Shown piece after piece: positions 55,007 through 64,000 of a stretch of DNA of 64,000 bases (position 1 is the first letter of the stretch; every line of letters starts with the position of its first letter). The notes under the pieces were generated by a model, which ran no database searches, was not told the DNA's origin, and was given only the letters and a program-made list of their open reading frames with translations. The position numbers were made by a program, and so were the translations under genes. This DNA comes from Rugalucina vietnamica (taxonomy: Eukaryota > Mollusca > Bivalvia > Lucinida > Lucinidae): NCBI GenBank assembly GCA_964017185.1, contig OZ024883.1:40788395-40852394 (forward strand), given 5' to 3'.

Positions 55007-55796
55007 TATACCCCCGGCATTTATGCCGACGGGTATATAGCTTTCGCTTTTCCGTTCGTATGTTCGTTGGTTCGTTCGTTCGTTAGTTCGTTCGTTATTC
55101 CGGAACGTTCGTGGAATTTATGTCAAAGTTTTTGTTAAAGTTTCTCTGGTGGTGTATATCTCATGAACTAATGATCAGAAACCATTCATATTTTAACCAT
55201 AGGTACCCTATAGGGTTTGCTTTGTTTTTGTGAGTTTGGACCCTGGGTCCATGCCCGGGATTGGGGCTAGAGGTCAAAATCTAGGTCACCTTTACTTTGG
55301 GTCAAAGTTTTGGTTTAAGTTTCACTGGTGGTGTATATCTCATGAACCAATGATCAGAAACCATTCATATTTTAACCATAGGTACCCTATAGGGTTTGCC
55401 TTGTTTCTGTCAGTTCGGACCTTGGGTCCATGCTCGGGGGTGGGGCTAGAGGTCAAAATCTAGGTCACGTTGAAAATGTGCTATTTACATAGTGTTTTTT
55501 CATCTCTATGTTCATATCTTAACAAATACTTAAAGGAATGTATTCCTGTTTGGATCATAGATACCCTTTAGGGTTGAATTAAATTCCATGGCACCAAACT
55601 CTAGGGGTGGGGCTCGAGGTCAAAATCTAGGACACATAAAATACAGTAGTTACCAAGATAAATATTCTGTGTGTCTATATCTTGACAACCATGTATTAGA
55701 AAGCGTTCATGCTTACAACACAACATAGGTACCACATAAGGGCTAGGCCCACTGGTCCATGCATGGGGTGGGGGTGGAACCTGAGGTCAAGATCTA

Positions 55797-55800
<4 letters not shown>
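55007..55800. mobile_element. Left part of a CCCCCGGCATTTATGCCGAC element
   Basis: TATACCCCCGGCATTTATGC, then GGGTATATAG, then TTCGTT tandem units (55061-55096), then two about 190-bp repeats containing GTGGTGTATATCTCATGAAC and GGTACCCTATAGGGTTTGC. No right terminus before the T-tract. Confidence 0.65.

Positions 55801-55842
<42 letters not shown>
55801..55842. repeat. Poly(T) tract of 42 bp
   Basis: Uninterrupted T run following CTAGGAC; the word CTAGGAC recurs after the run, at about 55871. Confidence 0.9.
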
Positions 55843-55846
<4 letters not shown>

Positions 55847-56017
55847 ATGACATTCTACTTTCAATTCAATCTAGGACTGAGGACCTGACCCAAAATGTCC
55901 GCGCTTATGTCCTAGATTGGGTATACACGTCAGCTCTGTATACCACTCTAAAATAGATATGTCATTCTAAAACTACACTTCCCCAAGTTTGTATGTAAAG
56001 TACTTTACACTGCTTAT

Positions 56018-57098
56018 TATACCCCCGGCATTTATGCCGACGGGGTATATAGTTTTCGCCTTTCCGTTTGTCCGTTCGTATGTTCGTTAGTTCGTTTGTT
56101 CGTTCATACGTTTGTTCGTTCGTTCGTTAGTTCAGTAGAATTTGCGTCAAAGTTTTGGTTAAAGTTTCTCTAATGATGTATATCTCAATCACCAATGGTC
56201 AGAAACTATTCATATTTGGACCATAGGTACCCTATAGGGTTTGCTTTATATCCATCACTTCGGGCCCCTGGGTCCATGCCCAGGGGTGGGGGTTGTATGC
56301 CAGTGGGGTTGTGTGCAGAGGTGTGGCTGCTGGCTGGGTCTGTCAGTCACTTTTTTGAAACTTTGAATGGTGAATGCTAGAGTTTTGAAATTTTAAATAG
56401 ACTTATAGCTGATCATGGCTAGTTCCAAGAAACTTGAGTGCCGACCCCGCTACCCTGGATTACCAGATGTTCTAGTTTTTAACCTCTAGCCACACCCCCA
56501 CACATGGACCCAAGAGTCTGACACTTACAGGGTACCTACTGTTTAAGTATGAATGCTTAAGTATGAATGCTTTCTGAAAAGACTTTGTGGATTTCAAGAT
56601 ATAGCCTAACAGAAAATGTATCATGGCATCTATCATATTATAAAGGTGTCCTCGATTTTGGCCTCTAGCTGCACCTTTGGGGACGACACCCAGGATTTGA
56701 TGCCATGAATTAAAAGCAAACCCTACAGGGTATATATGATCTAAATAGGAATACATTCCTATGACCGTTTACTAAGATGTGAACTTAGAGAAGAAACATT
56801 AACATTGTACATAGCACATTTTAAAGGTGACCTAGATTTTGACCTCCAGCCCCACCCCCGGGCATGGACCCTCGGATCCAAACTCATGGAAACAAAGCAA
56901 ACCCTACTCGGTCCAAATATGAAATGTTTCTGATCATTAGTTCATGAGATATACACCTCTTGAGAAACTTTAACCAAAACTTTGACATAAATTCTACGAA
57001 TTTTCCAGAATTACAAATAACATACATGTACGAACTAACTAACATACAAACAGAAAAGCAAAAGCTATATGCCCGTCAGCATAAATGCTGGGGGTATA
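56018..57098. mobile_element. Complete CCCCCGGCATTTATGCCGAC element, 1.08 kb
   Basis: TATACCCCCGGCATTTATGC at the left and GCATAAATGCTGGGGGTATA at the right, with matching inner arms (TATATAGTTTTCGCC with AAAAGCTATATGCC, and TTCGTT units facing AACTAACTAACATAC). The interior units GGTACCCTATAGGG/CCCTACAGGGTATATAT are also inverted. A foldback-type non-autonomous element. Confidence 0.75.
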
Positions 57099-57533
57099 AT
57101 GACATTTTGAAACAACTGAAAATTACCAGTACTGCGATAGTAAAATTTCTGACAGGCACACAAAGGAATATGTTACAGTCTGCTTTCGTAAGCTTCTTTT
57201 TGCCAGCTAAACATATCTGCAATGCCAATGAGTGTTGATTTCTGCAATGCATGTATTCTTGGGGATCATCTGTGTGTATTCTGGCTTTAATATTCAGACC
57301 TTTTCATTACAATTTTTCTCCTTTTCTTAAGAGATTCCCTTTAATAGTGTCCCAGAATGCCAGCCATACTCCCATTTGTATATGAATAAAGTCTTTTATC
57401 GACATATCCAGTATGTGTATTCTTATTTTAAAAACATAATTATCTCAAATAAATAGGTAAATAAAATAAAAAAGAAATGTAGATTTATAAAAAAAAAGAA
57501 GAAAAATATGAAAAAAAAATTTACTAAGTTTTT

Positions 57534-57665
57534 GGTCCGGCAAAATAGCCTATATGTATACTATAGCTATTTTGCCGGACCCGGCAAAATAGCCTACAGA
57601 CTATTTTGCCAAGTCCGGCAAAATAGCCCCTAGGAGCTATTTTGCCGGGTCCGGCAAAATAGCCA
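57534..57665. repeat. Tandem/inverted GTCCGGCAAAATAGCC words
   Basis: Four direct and two inverted copies of (G)TCCGGCAAAATAGCC in about 130 bp, the first being the right end of the outer TIR element. It lies only 52 bp upstream of CWC15 exon 2. Confidence 0.8.
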
Positions 57666-57717
57666 CTGCCTTAGTGAAAACTGTAAATTTATGTAATATT
57701 CTTTTTTTTTCCAACAG

Positions 57718-57821
57718 ACAAGAGGGTCAGGATACGACAGATGAGGTGCGAGGGAGAGATTTCAGACGAGACCTGGAAGAAAGGGAGAGAACCAATAGAG
57801 AAAAAAGGGATAGAAACAGGG
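57718..57821 (+). CDS. CWC15: CWC15, coding exon 2
   Basis: 104 bp between acceptor TTTTTCCAACAG and donor GTAAAT. The first base completes the arginine codon of exon 1. Translation then gives QEGQDTTDEVRGRDFRRDLE and an ERERTNREKRDRNR run: the conserved EVR..DFRR.LEERER block of CWC15, followed by the basic/charged linker. It ends with one base of the next codon. The alternative frame that is open through the donor does not match the family and is a shadow. Confidence 0.95.
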
Positions 57822-57929
57822 GTAAATAGGTTATTCGTCAGACAAATGATAAAGCAAATAACAAAATATATTAAAGTCAATATTGCTTCTGTGCTGTTTG
57901 TTCTGATATATGTGGGGAGCATGGTAGCC

Positions 57930-58128
57930 AACGGCAAGTTAGTGGTAGAGCATAATTGGAATCGGAATATGAGGTTCCAATCCCATTCACATCCCTTTTG
58001 TGTCCTAGTACAAGACACATAAAATCTCCATAATGCATGTATTAGTTAAAACACAGGAGGCAGTCACTAGGTCTGGATGACTGAAAAAACGTTGAATGGG
58101 ATGTTAAATAACAATACGAATAAACAAA
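57930..58128 (+). mobile_element. tRNA-derived SINE in CWC15 intron 2
   Basis: TTAGTGGTAGAGC (A box), GAGGTTCCAATCCC (B box), a GTGTCCTAGTACAAGACAC body, and the tail GTTGAATGGGATGTTAAATA with AATACGAATAAACA. It makes up more than half of this 371-bp intron. Confidence 0.7.
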
Positions 58129-58192
58129 ATATGTTCTTCGTTAAGTTTGAAACTGTTCAGCTATAATTATATGTGTACTTTACATCTTTCAG

Positions 58193-58272
58193 ATTCTGGT
58201 AGTAAGAGACCCCGTTTAGAACAAATTCCAGCTGCAAATCTTGATGCTGACGATCCACTAGACGACGAAGAT
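58193..58272 (+). CDS. CWC15: CWC15, coding exon 3
   Basis: 80 bp between acceptor CATCTTTCAG and donor GTGAGT. Joined to exon 2 it encodes [27 protein letters not shown]. The [19 protein letters not shown] motif is one of the most conserved parts of CWC15, which fixes the identity of the gene. It ends in phase 0. Confidence 0.96.
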
Positions 58273-58399
58273 GTGAGTTGTGGATGATGTTCAAAATTTA
58301 GTTCAAAGTTCAACTTCAAACAAATTTATTTCACCGATATTTTATAAAAATGATAACCTGGAAACAATCTGTTCAATAGAATATTTTGATCTTTTTCTG

Positions 58400-58592
58400 C
58401 CACATAAGAAAACCAACAATATGCGTATAAACTGCACAGCTGATCAGCTCCTTTTTCGCTACACAGCTAGTTCAATTCTTACTCTTCTTAAATCTGAAAT
58501 TTCAAGCTTCTAGCCCTCTTCTGAGTTTGCACAGACCAATTTATGTTAGACATGGTGGAAAACCCTGTAGACTCTTTTTTTCTCACGTCGGA
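58400..58592. mobile_element. Family 3 MITE fragment in CWC15 intron 3
   Basis: CACATAAGAAAACCAACAAT at the left, AACTGCACAGCTGATCAGCT core and TTTTTTTCTCACGTCGG at the right. The outer TGAGCC/GGCTCA bases are lost. Confidence 0.65.
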
Positions 58593-58604
58593 AATCTTGT
58601 AGAT

Positions 58605-58913
58605 CTGGGCCCAGTTGTTCAAAATTAACGATGTTGTTAGTTAACGATTCGTTAAAATTTAAAATGGCAATATTACAAATACACTGTTATTTTTTTTCAA
58701 CAAAAAATAACAGTGTAATGCAAAGGATTCTCACATTTTTTCAACAACAAATAACAGTGTATTTGCTTATGCAGTCGGCATTTACTTAATGAGTAAAGAA
58801 TTCTCACATTTTTTCAACAAAAAATAACAGTGTACATGTATTTGCTTATGTAGTCGGCATTGAGGTCTTAACGCTGATGTTAAGCTAACGAAGTTTTGAA
58901 CAACTGGCCCCAG
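58605..58913. mobile_element. MITE with CCAGTTGTTCAAAA ends in CWC15 intron 3
   Basis: CTGGGCCCAGTTGTTCAAAA at the left is matched by TTTTGAACAACTGGCCCCAG at the right, with AGATC on both sides. The interior has three ATAACAGTGTA words and TTAACGAT/ATCGTTAA-like arms. This CAGTTGTTCAAAA terminus is seen in MITEs of many aquatic animals. 309 bp, ending 27 bp before the exon 4 acceptor. Confidence 0.8.
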
Positions 58914-58940
58914 ATCTTGATAAAAATTGATTTTTCACAG

Positions 58941-59039
58941 GATGAAGAGGACTCATCTGATGATGAGGATGATACAGCAGAATTGTTGGCAGAACTGAAC
59001 AAAATAAAGAAAGAACGGGCAAGAGAAAAGGCTAAACTG
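58941..59039 (+). CDS. CWC15: CWC15, coding exon 4 (acidic segment and helix)
   Basis: 99 bp between acceptor ATTTTTCACAG and donor GTAAGA, phase 0 on both sides. It encodes DEEDSSDDEDDTAELLAELN followed by KIKKERAREKAKL: the acidic stretch and the TA.LLAEL.KIKKERA helix diagnostic of CWC15. The remaining C-terminal part, expected to contain the conserved RRWDDDVVFKN-type block, is not found before 64000, so intron 4 is at least 4.9 kb. Confidence 0.96.
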
Positions 59040-59098
59040 GTAAGATTTAATCAGTTCTAAGCCATTGTCTAAAGTATTTCTATAGTTGGACATTTAAT

Positions 59099-59460
59099 AA
59101 GAAGACATGCCCATGTAATATACAGACTTTTCATAACTATAAGTATGTTTGGGTTAAAGGTCTGGTCATACTCATTCATAATCAGAAAGAAGTATGAAAA
59201 AATACCAACTGAGTGTCGAGATATAAGGCAAAATCACTGAACCATGAGTTGAAAAAATTGAGAATTTTTTATGAAAAATTGAAAATTTCAATGTCAATGA
59301 TAAATATTATTTTTGCTCAAAACAAAAAACTACCTTGCCGAGTACCCACAATCTATGTTTTGGAACAAAAATAAGAAAAATAGGTCTACCCTTTTGCTAT
59401 ATAAAATTAAAAGTGGGGTATGAGGGGGTATACACTTCACGGACATGTTATCCTGATGTT
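59099..59460. mobile_element. Family 1 element, core altered
   Basis: AAGAAGACATGCCCATGTAA at the left, GAGTACCCACAATCTATGTT core arm, TTTTGCTATATAAAATTAAA and GGGGGTATACACTTCACGGA module, ending TGTTATCCTGATG. The core hairpin is reduced and about 90 bp of other sequence is included. Confidence 0.65.
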
Positions 59461-59505
59461 GATGTGGTAGGATGATGATGATGATTTAACAGTTTAAAAA
59501 TGTAA

Positions 59506-60467
<962 letters not shown>

Positions 60468-60524
60468 AAAAATGTAATGTAATTTATTATTAAAATTTGC
60501 ATTTAAAACACCTCCAGATGGTTA

Positions 60525-60785
60525 CATCAGGAAAACATGTCCATGAAAGTATACCCCTGCGAACCCCAATTTTATATAGAAAAATTGGGGTTTAGAGGGG
60601 TATACCTATTTTCCTTATTGTCGATCCAAAACAGATTGTGGGTACTCGTTAGAACCGCCTCACAGAGGCAGTTCTAACGTACCCACAGTTAATGTTTTGA
60701 GCAAAAATGTTAAAAATATCATTTTGTTTTCATTGAAATTTTCAATTTTTAAAGCAGAAAAAATTCTCTGCATATCACGTGTGTG
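60525..60785. mobile_element. Family 1 element
   Basis: CATCAGGAAAACATGTCCAT, TATACCCCTGCGAACCCC, GTTAGAACCGCCTC...GAGGCAGTTCTAAC hairpin, and an end near TCTCTGCATATCACGTG. Opposite orientation to 59099-59460, so the two bracket the microsatellite as an inverted pair. Confidence 0.75.
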
Positions 60786-60958
60786 TTCGTAATTCCGATT
60801 ATCAGAAAAGATGGCGTGACATCATCAGCCAGCATCCGGGTCACTCTCACGGGTACAAATCAGTAATGGCGGCTTTATAAAAAAATATATACTTGTGGTT
60901 TATTTGCGCAAATGACCCAAAACACCAAAAATCTTTAAAAGTTTTGGTTTGTAAAGTA

Positions 60959-62007
60959 TCAGTCACACCAGGCGAACGGACGTCAAACGGGTTAAGTCCG
61001 TTGGTGTCCGTTGGCATCCATTCCTTATCCGGTGAACCTGTTCCGTGTCCGTTGATGTCCGTTTTACCCGTTGGTGTCCGTTGACAAGTTTTGTGCATGT
61101 TCAAAACTTGGAACGGGTTCCAACGGGTTAGACCGGATAAATGAATCCGTTGGGCGTCCGTTGGTTGTCCGTTAGCTGTGCGTTGGTATCCGGTTTGCCC
61201 GGTACTTATCTGTTCTACATTCGGTAGTCATCCGGTAGATACCCCTGTTCGCGTCAGGTCGAAAGTGGTGGCCAACGGACGACTAACGGACATGTAACGC
61301 TTAAAACGGTCTGGAACGGACAGGGACCGTTTGCTAAACGGACAACAACGGACAGGGAACGTTCAAGTAACGAATATAAGATCTGTTTCATGTGATCGAA
61401 CCAATTACCTCCATCTTAAAAGATGCGACTTGCCCAATCCTACACTCATTTTATTTCTATCACTTTGTGTGTTAGGACATTCAGGAATATAGAATATTAG
61501 TTGAATAAAATAATAGTGCAACGCGGCTGAGGGGAGGGCACTACGGCCTTCTTTCGCCCTCGTCCCTTTCCCTTTGTAAGTGTTTTATCGACTTGCCTTT
61601 TGGTGGCATCGTGACGTTCTGAGCACAATTTTTCTTTCCTGAGTATTTATACCCGTTTCATACGTCACGTGACTGTTTAAACACGTTCGTTAACCGTTAG
61701 ACGACCGTTTTGCCCGTTTCTCGTGCGGTTCATGTTCGTTCTGTCCGGTATACATCCGTTCCTCATCCGGTAATATCCGTTAGTTAAACGTTCCTTGTCC
61801 GTCCTGTCCGTTGGTTAACCGTTCCTTGTCCGTTACAAATGCGGTTCTCGTCCGGTTTACACGTTCCAGAAATCTTCCGCGATGGTCTTCACCGCCCTCG
61901 AGATGACTTTTGGGAACGGATATCAACGGACAAGTATTTTTTGCATATTTTCTGTCTGTTCGGCATCCGTTGGGCATCCGTTGGAACCCGTTCTCTGGTC
62001 TGACTGA
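60959..62007. mobile_element. TIR element with dense ACGGAC subterminal repeats
   Basis: TCAGTCACACCAGGCGAACG at the left and CGTTCTCTGGTCTGACTGA at the right. Both flanks are crowded with CCGTTGG(T/C)GTCCGTT-type words (left) and AACGGAC words in both orientations. About 1.05 kb; the interior, 61380-61660, is unrelated. Subterminal motif arrays are typical of transposase-binding ends, but no transposase is present. Confidence 0.75.
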
Positions 62008-62158
62008 TCCTTAATGAGGAAAGATTGTTTCCAGAATGTATATATTTTGAATTTGGAAGGAAATATCTTGAACAGCGCAATCTTTCCATGTTTATTTATA
62101 GTTAAATATTTGATTTTTTGGCAAGTGCGGCGGCTTTGATGATCTTTGATCTCTCGTT

Positions 62159-64000
62159 AGCTCACCTGAGCCGTTAGGCTCACAAGGTGAGCTTATAGGA
62201 TGGCCATGATCCGGCGTCCGTCCGTCGTCCACCATTTTCAAAGATGTTCTTCTCTGAAACCACTTGGCCAATCAAAGCCAAATTTTATATGAAGCATCTA
62301 TAGGAAGGGGGAACCAATGTGTTTATAAATAATCCAGGTCACATGACCAAGATGGCCGCCATGCCCATATATGGTAAAAACCCTTCAAAATTCTTCTTCT
62401 CCGGAACCACTGGACCGATTTCAACAAAACTTGGCATGAAGCATTGGGGACTAGAGTACTACAATGTGTTTGTAAATTATAACCTTTGGATGACCTTGAC
62501 CTATTTTACGGCAAGGTCAACATAGGTCACCAATGCATTTGAATGGGGAAAATTGTTAAAATGTCATTTGAAAGGCAAATCTTGCAGGAAATGGGCAAAT
62601 GGACTGAAGGTAGGTAATTCTGAAAAAAATTTGGACCTCAGTGGTTGGTCTGCCCCCACCCCGGGGCAATATACATGTATATTACAAAAATATTCAAAGA
62701 TCTTCTTCTCTGAAACCACTTGGCCAATCAAAGCCAAATTTTATAGGAAGCATCTATGGGAAGGGGGAATCAATGTGTTTATAAATAATCCAGGTCACAT
62801 GACCAAGATGGCCGCCATGCCCATATATGGTAAAAACCCTTCAAAATTCTTCTTCTCCGGAACCACTGGACCGATTTCAACAAAACTTGGCATGAAGCAT
62901 TGGGGACTAGAGTACTACAATGTGTTTGTAAATTATAACCTTTGGATGACCTTGACCTATTTTACGGCAAGGTCAACATAGGTCACCAATGCATTTGAAT
63001 GGGGAAAATTGTTAAAATGTCATTTGAAAGGCAAATCTTGCAGGAAATGGGCAAATGGACTGAAGGTAGGTAATTCTGAAAAAAATTTGGACCTCAGTGG
63101 TTGGTCTGCCCCCACCCCGGGGCAATATACATGTATATTACAAAAATATTCAAAGATCTTCTTCTCTGAAACCACTTGGCCAATCAAAGCCAAATTTTAT
63201 AGGAAGCATCTATGGGAAGGGGGAATCAATGTGTTTATAAATAATCCAGGTCACATGACCAAGATGGCCGCCATGCCCATATATGGTAAAAACCCTTCAA
63301 AATTCTTCTTCTCCGGAACCACTGGACCGATTTCAACAAAACTTGGCATGAAGCATTGGGGACTAGAGTACTACAATGTGTTTATAAATTATGACCTTTG
63401 GATGACCTTGACCTATTTTACAACAAGGTCAACATAGGTCGCCCATGCATTTGAATGGGGAAAATTGTTAAAATGTCATTTGAAAGGCAAATCTTGCAGG
63501 AAATGGGCAAATGGACTGAAGGTAGGTAATTCTGAAAAAAAAATTGGACCCCAGGGGTTGGTCCTCCCCCACCCCGGGGCAATATACATGTATATTACAA
63601 AAATATTCAAAGATCTTCTTCTCTGAAACCACTTGGCCAATCAAAGCCAAATTTTATAGGAAGCATCTATGGGAAGGGGGAATCAATGTGTTTATAAATA
63701 ATCCAGGTCACATGACCAAGATGGCCACCATGCCCATATATGGTAAAAACCCTTTAAAATTCTTCTTCTCCTGAACCAATGGACCAATTTCAACAAAACT
63801 TGGCATGAACCATCGAGGACTGAAGTACTGCAATATGTTTATAAATTATGACCTTTGGATGACCTTGACCTATTTTACAGCAAGGCCAACATAGGTCGCC
63901 AATGCACTTGAATGGGGAAAACTTTTAAAATGTCATTCAAAGTGAAAGTCTTGCAGGAAATGGGCAGTAGGGCTGAATATTAATGATTCTGAAAAAAATT
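62159..64000 (-). mobile_element. Family 2 element, minus orientation, cut by window edge
   Basis: It starts (plus strand) AGCTCACCTGAGCCGTTAGG and continues in 456-bp tandem units: CAGTGGTTGGTCTGCCCCCA and its variant recur at about 62639, 63095 and 63551. Each unit contains CAGGTCACATGACCAAGATG, GCAAGGTCAACATAGG or a variant, and TGACCTTGACC. The first two full units are nearly identical. Confidence 0.8.

Larger units (their letters stand above)
54956..57554. mobile_element. Outer TIR element TATAGGCTATTTTGCCGGAC
   Basis: TATAGGCTATTTTGCCGGAC at 54956 is matched by GTCCGGCAAAATAGCCTATA ending at 57554. The interior is two copies of the CCCCCGGCATTTATGCCGAC element, so this is a nest or a composite. 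Confidence 0.6.
46535..57717 (+). other. CWC15: CWC15 intron 1 (11.2 kb)
   Basis: Donor GTACAT at 46535 and acceptor TTTTTCCAACAG ending at 57717. The intron is mostly transposable elements: the tyrosine-recombinase retrotransposon in sense, a 1.8-kb palindrome, and a nest of TIR elements at 54148-57665. Confidence 0.85.

Noticed and set aside
57741..58022. 93-codon open frame across CWC15 exon 2 and intron 2
   Set aside because: It is in a different frame from the conserved CWC15 exon and runs through the donor into a SINE.

Overview
This is a stretch of animal nuclear genome, dense in repeats and poor in exons. It is most likely from a lophotrochozoan, probably a bivalve mollusc. The animal assignment rests on two spliced genes I could reconstruct by eye. 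The mollusc assignment rests only on the style of the repeats (hairpin MITEs, tRNA-derived SINEs, long mosaic repeats) and is an inference.

Two host genes lie head to head. On the minus strand are the first two coding exons of a RYK/Derailed-type Wnt co-receptor: exon 1 (26804-26915, signal peptide and start of the WIF domain) and exon 2 (130-266, more of the WIF domain). Their 26.5-kb intron fills the left 40% of the window. On the plus strand are the first four coding exons of the spliceosome factor CWC15 (46401-46534, 57718-57821, 58193-58272, 58941-59039). Splice sites and phases agree, giving 139 codons. The rest of each gene lies outside the window. Just upstream of the true CWC15 start exon are two decayed tandem copies of that exon.

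CWC15 intron 1 (46535-57717) holds, in sense orientation, a tyrosine-recombinase (DIRS/Ngaro-class) retrotransposon whose reading frames are all intact. In order it carries a 480-bp repeat, a small 69-residue ORF, gag (SAM-like domain plus CCCH knuckle), pol (reverse transcriptase-RNase H), a tyrosine recombinase, and the same 480-bp repeat again with no difference I can see. Gag and pol share one frame and are separated by a single TAG followed by CTAG, with no usable start codon for pol, so stop-codon readthrough is predicted. A third, diverged, inverted copy of the terminal repeat follows in a 1.8-kb palindrome.

The remainder is a mosaic of repeats. Family 1 is a hairpin element with GTTAGAACCGCCTC cores. 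Family 2 is a long element ending in AGCTCACC...GGTGAGCT, with 456-465-bp tandem units that repeat nuclear-receptor-like and YY1-like motifs. Family 3 MITEs have TGAGCCGCGTCATGAGAAAA ends. Family 4 MITEs have GGCCCCGAGGTTATAA ends. There are also tRNA-derived SINEs, CR1/Jockey- and RTE-like LINE relics, two CCATGGA-rich arrays around a hairpin satellite, a 6.4-kb inverted-repeat structure bounded by GC-rich palindromes (37510-43886), and an uninterrupted GAT microsatellite of about 958 bp in CWC15 intron 4.
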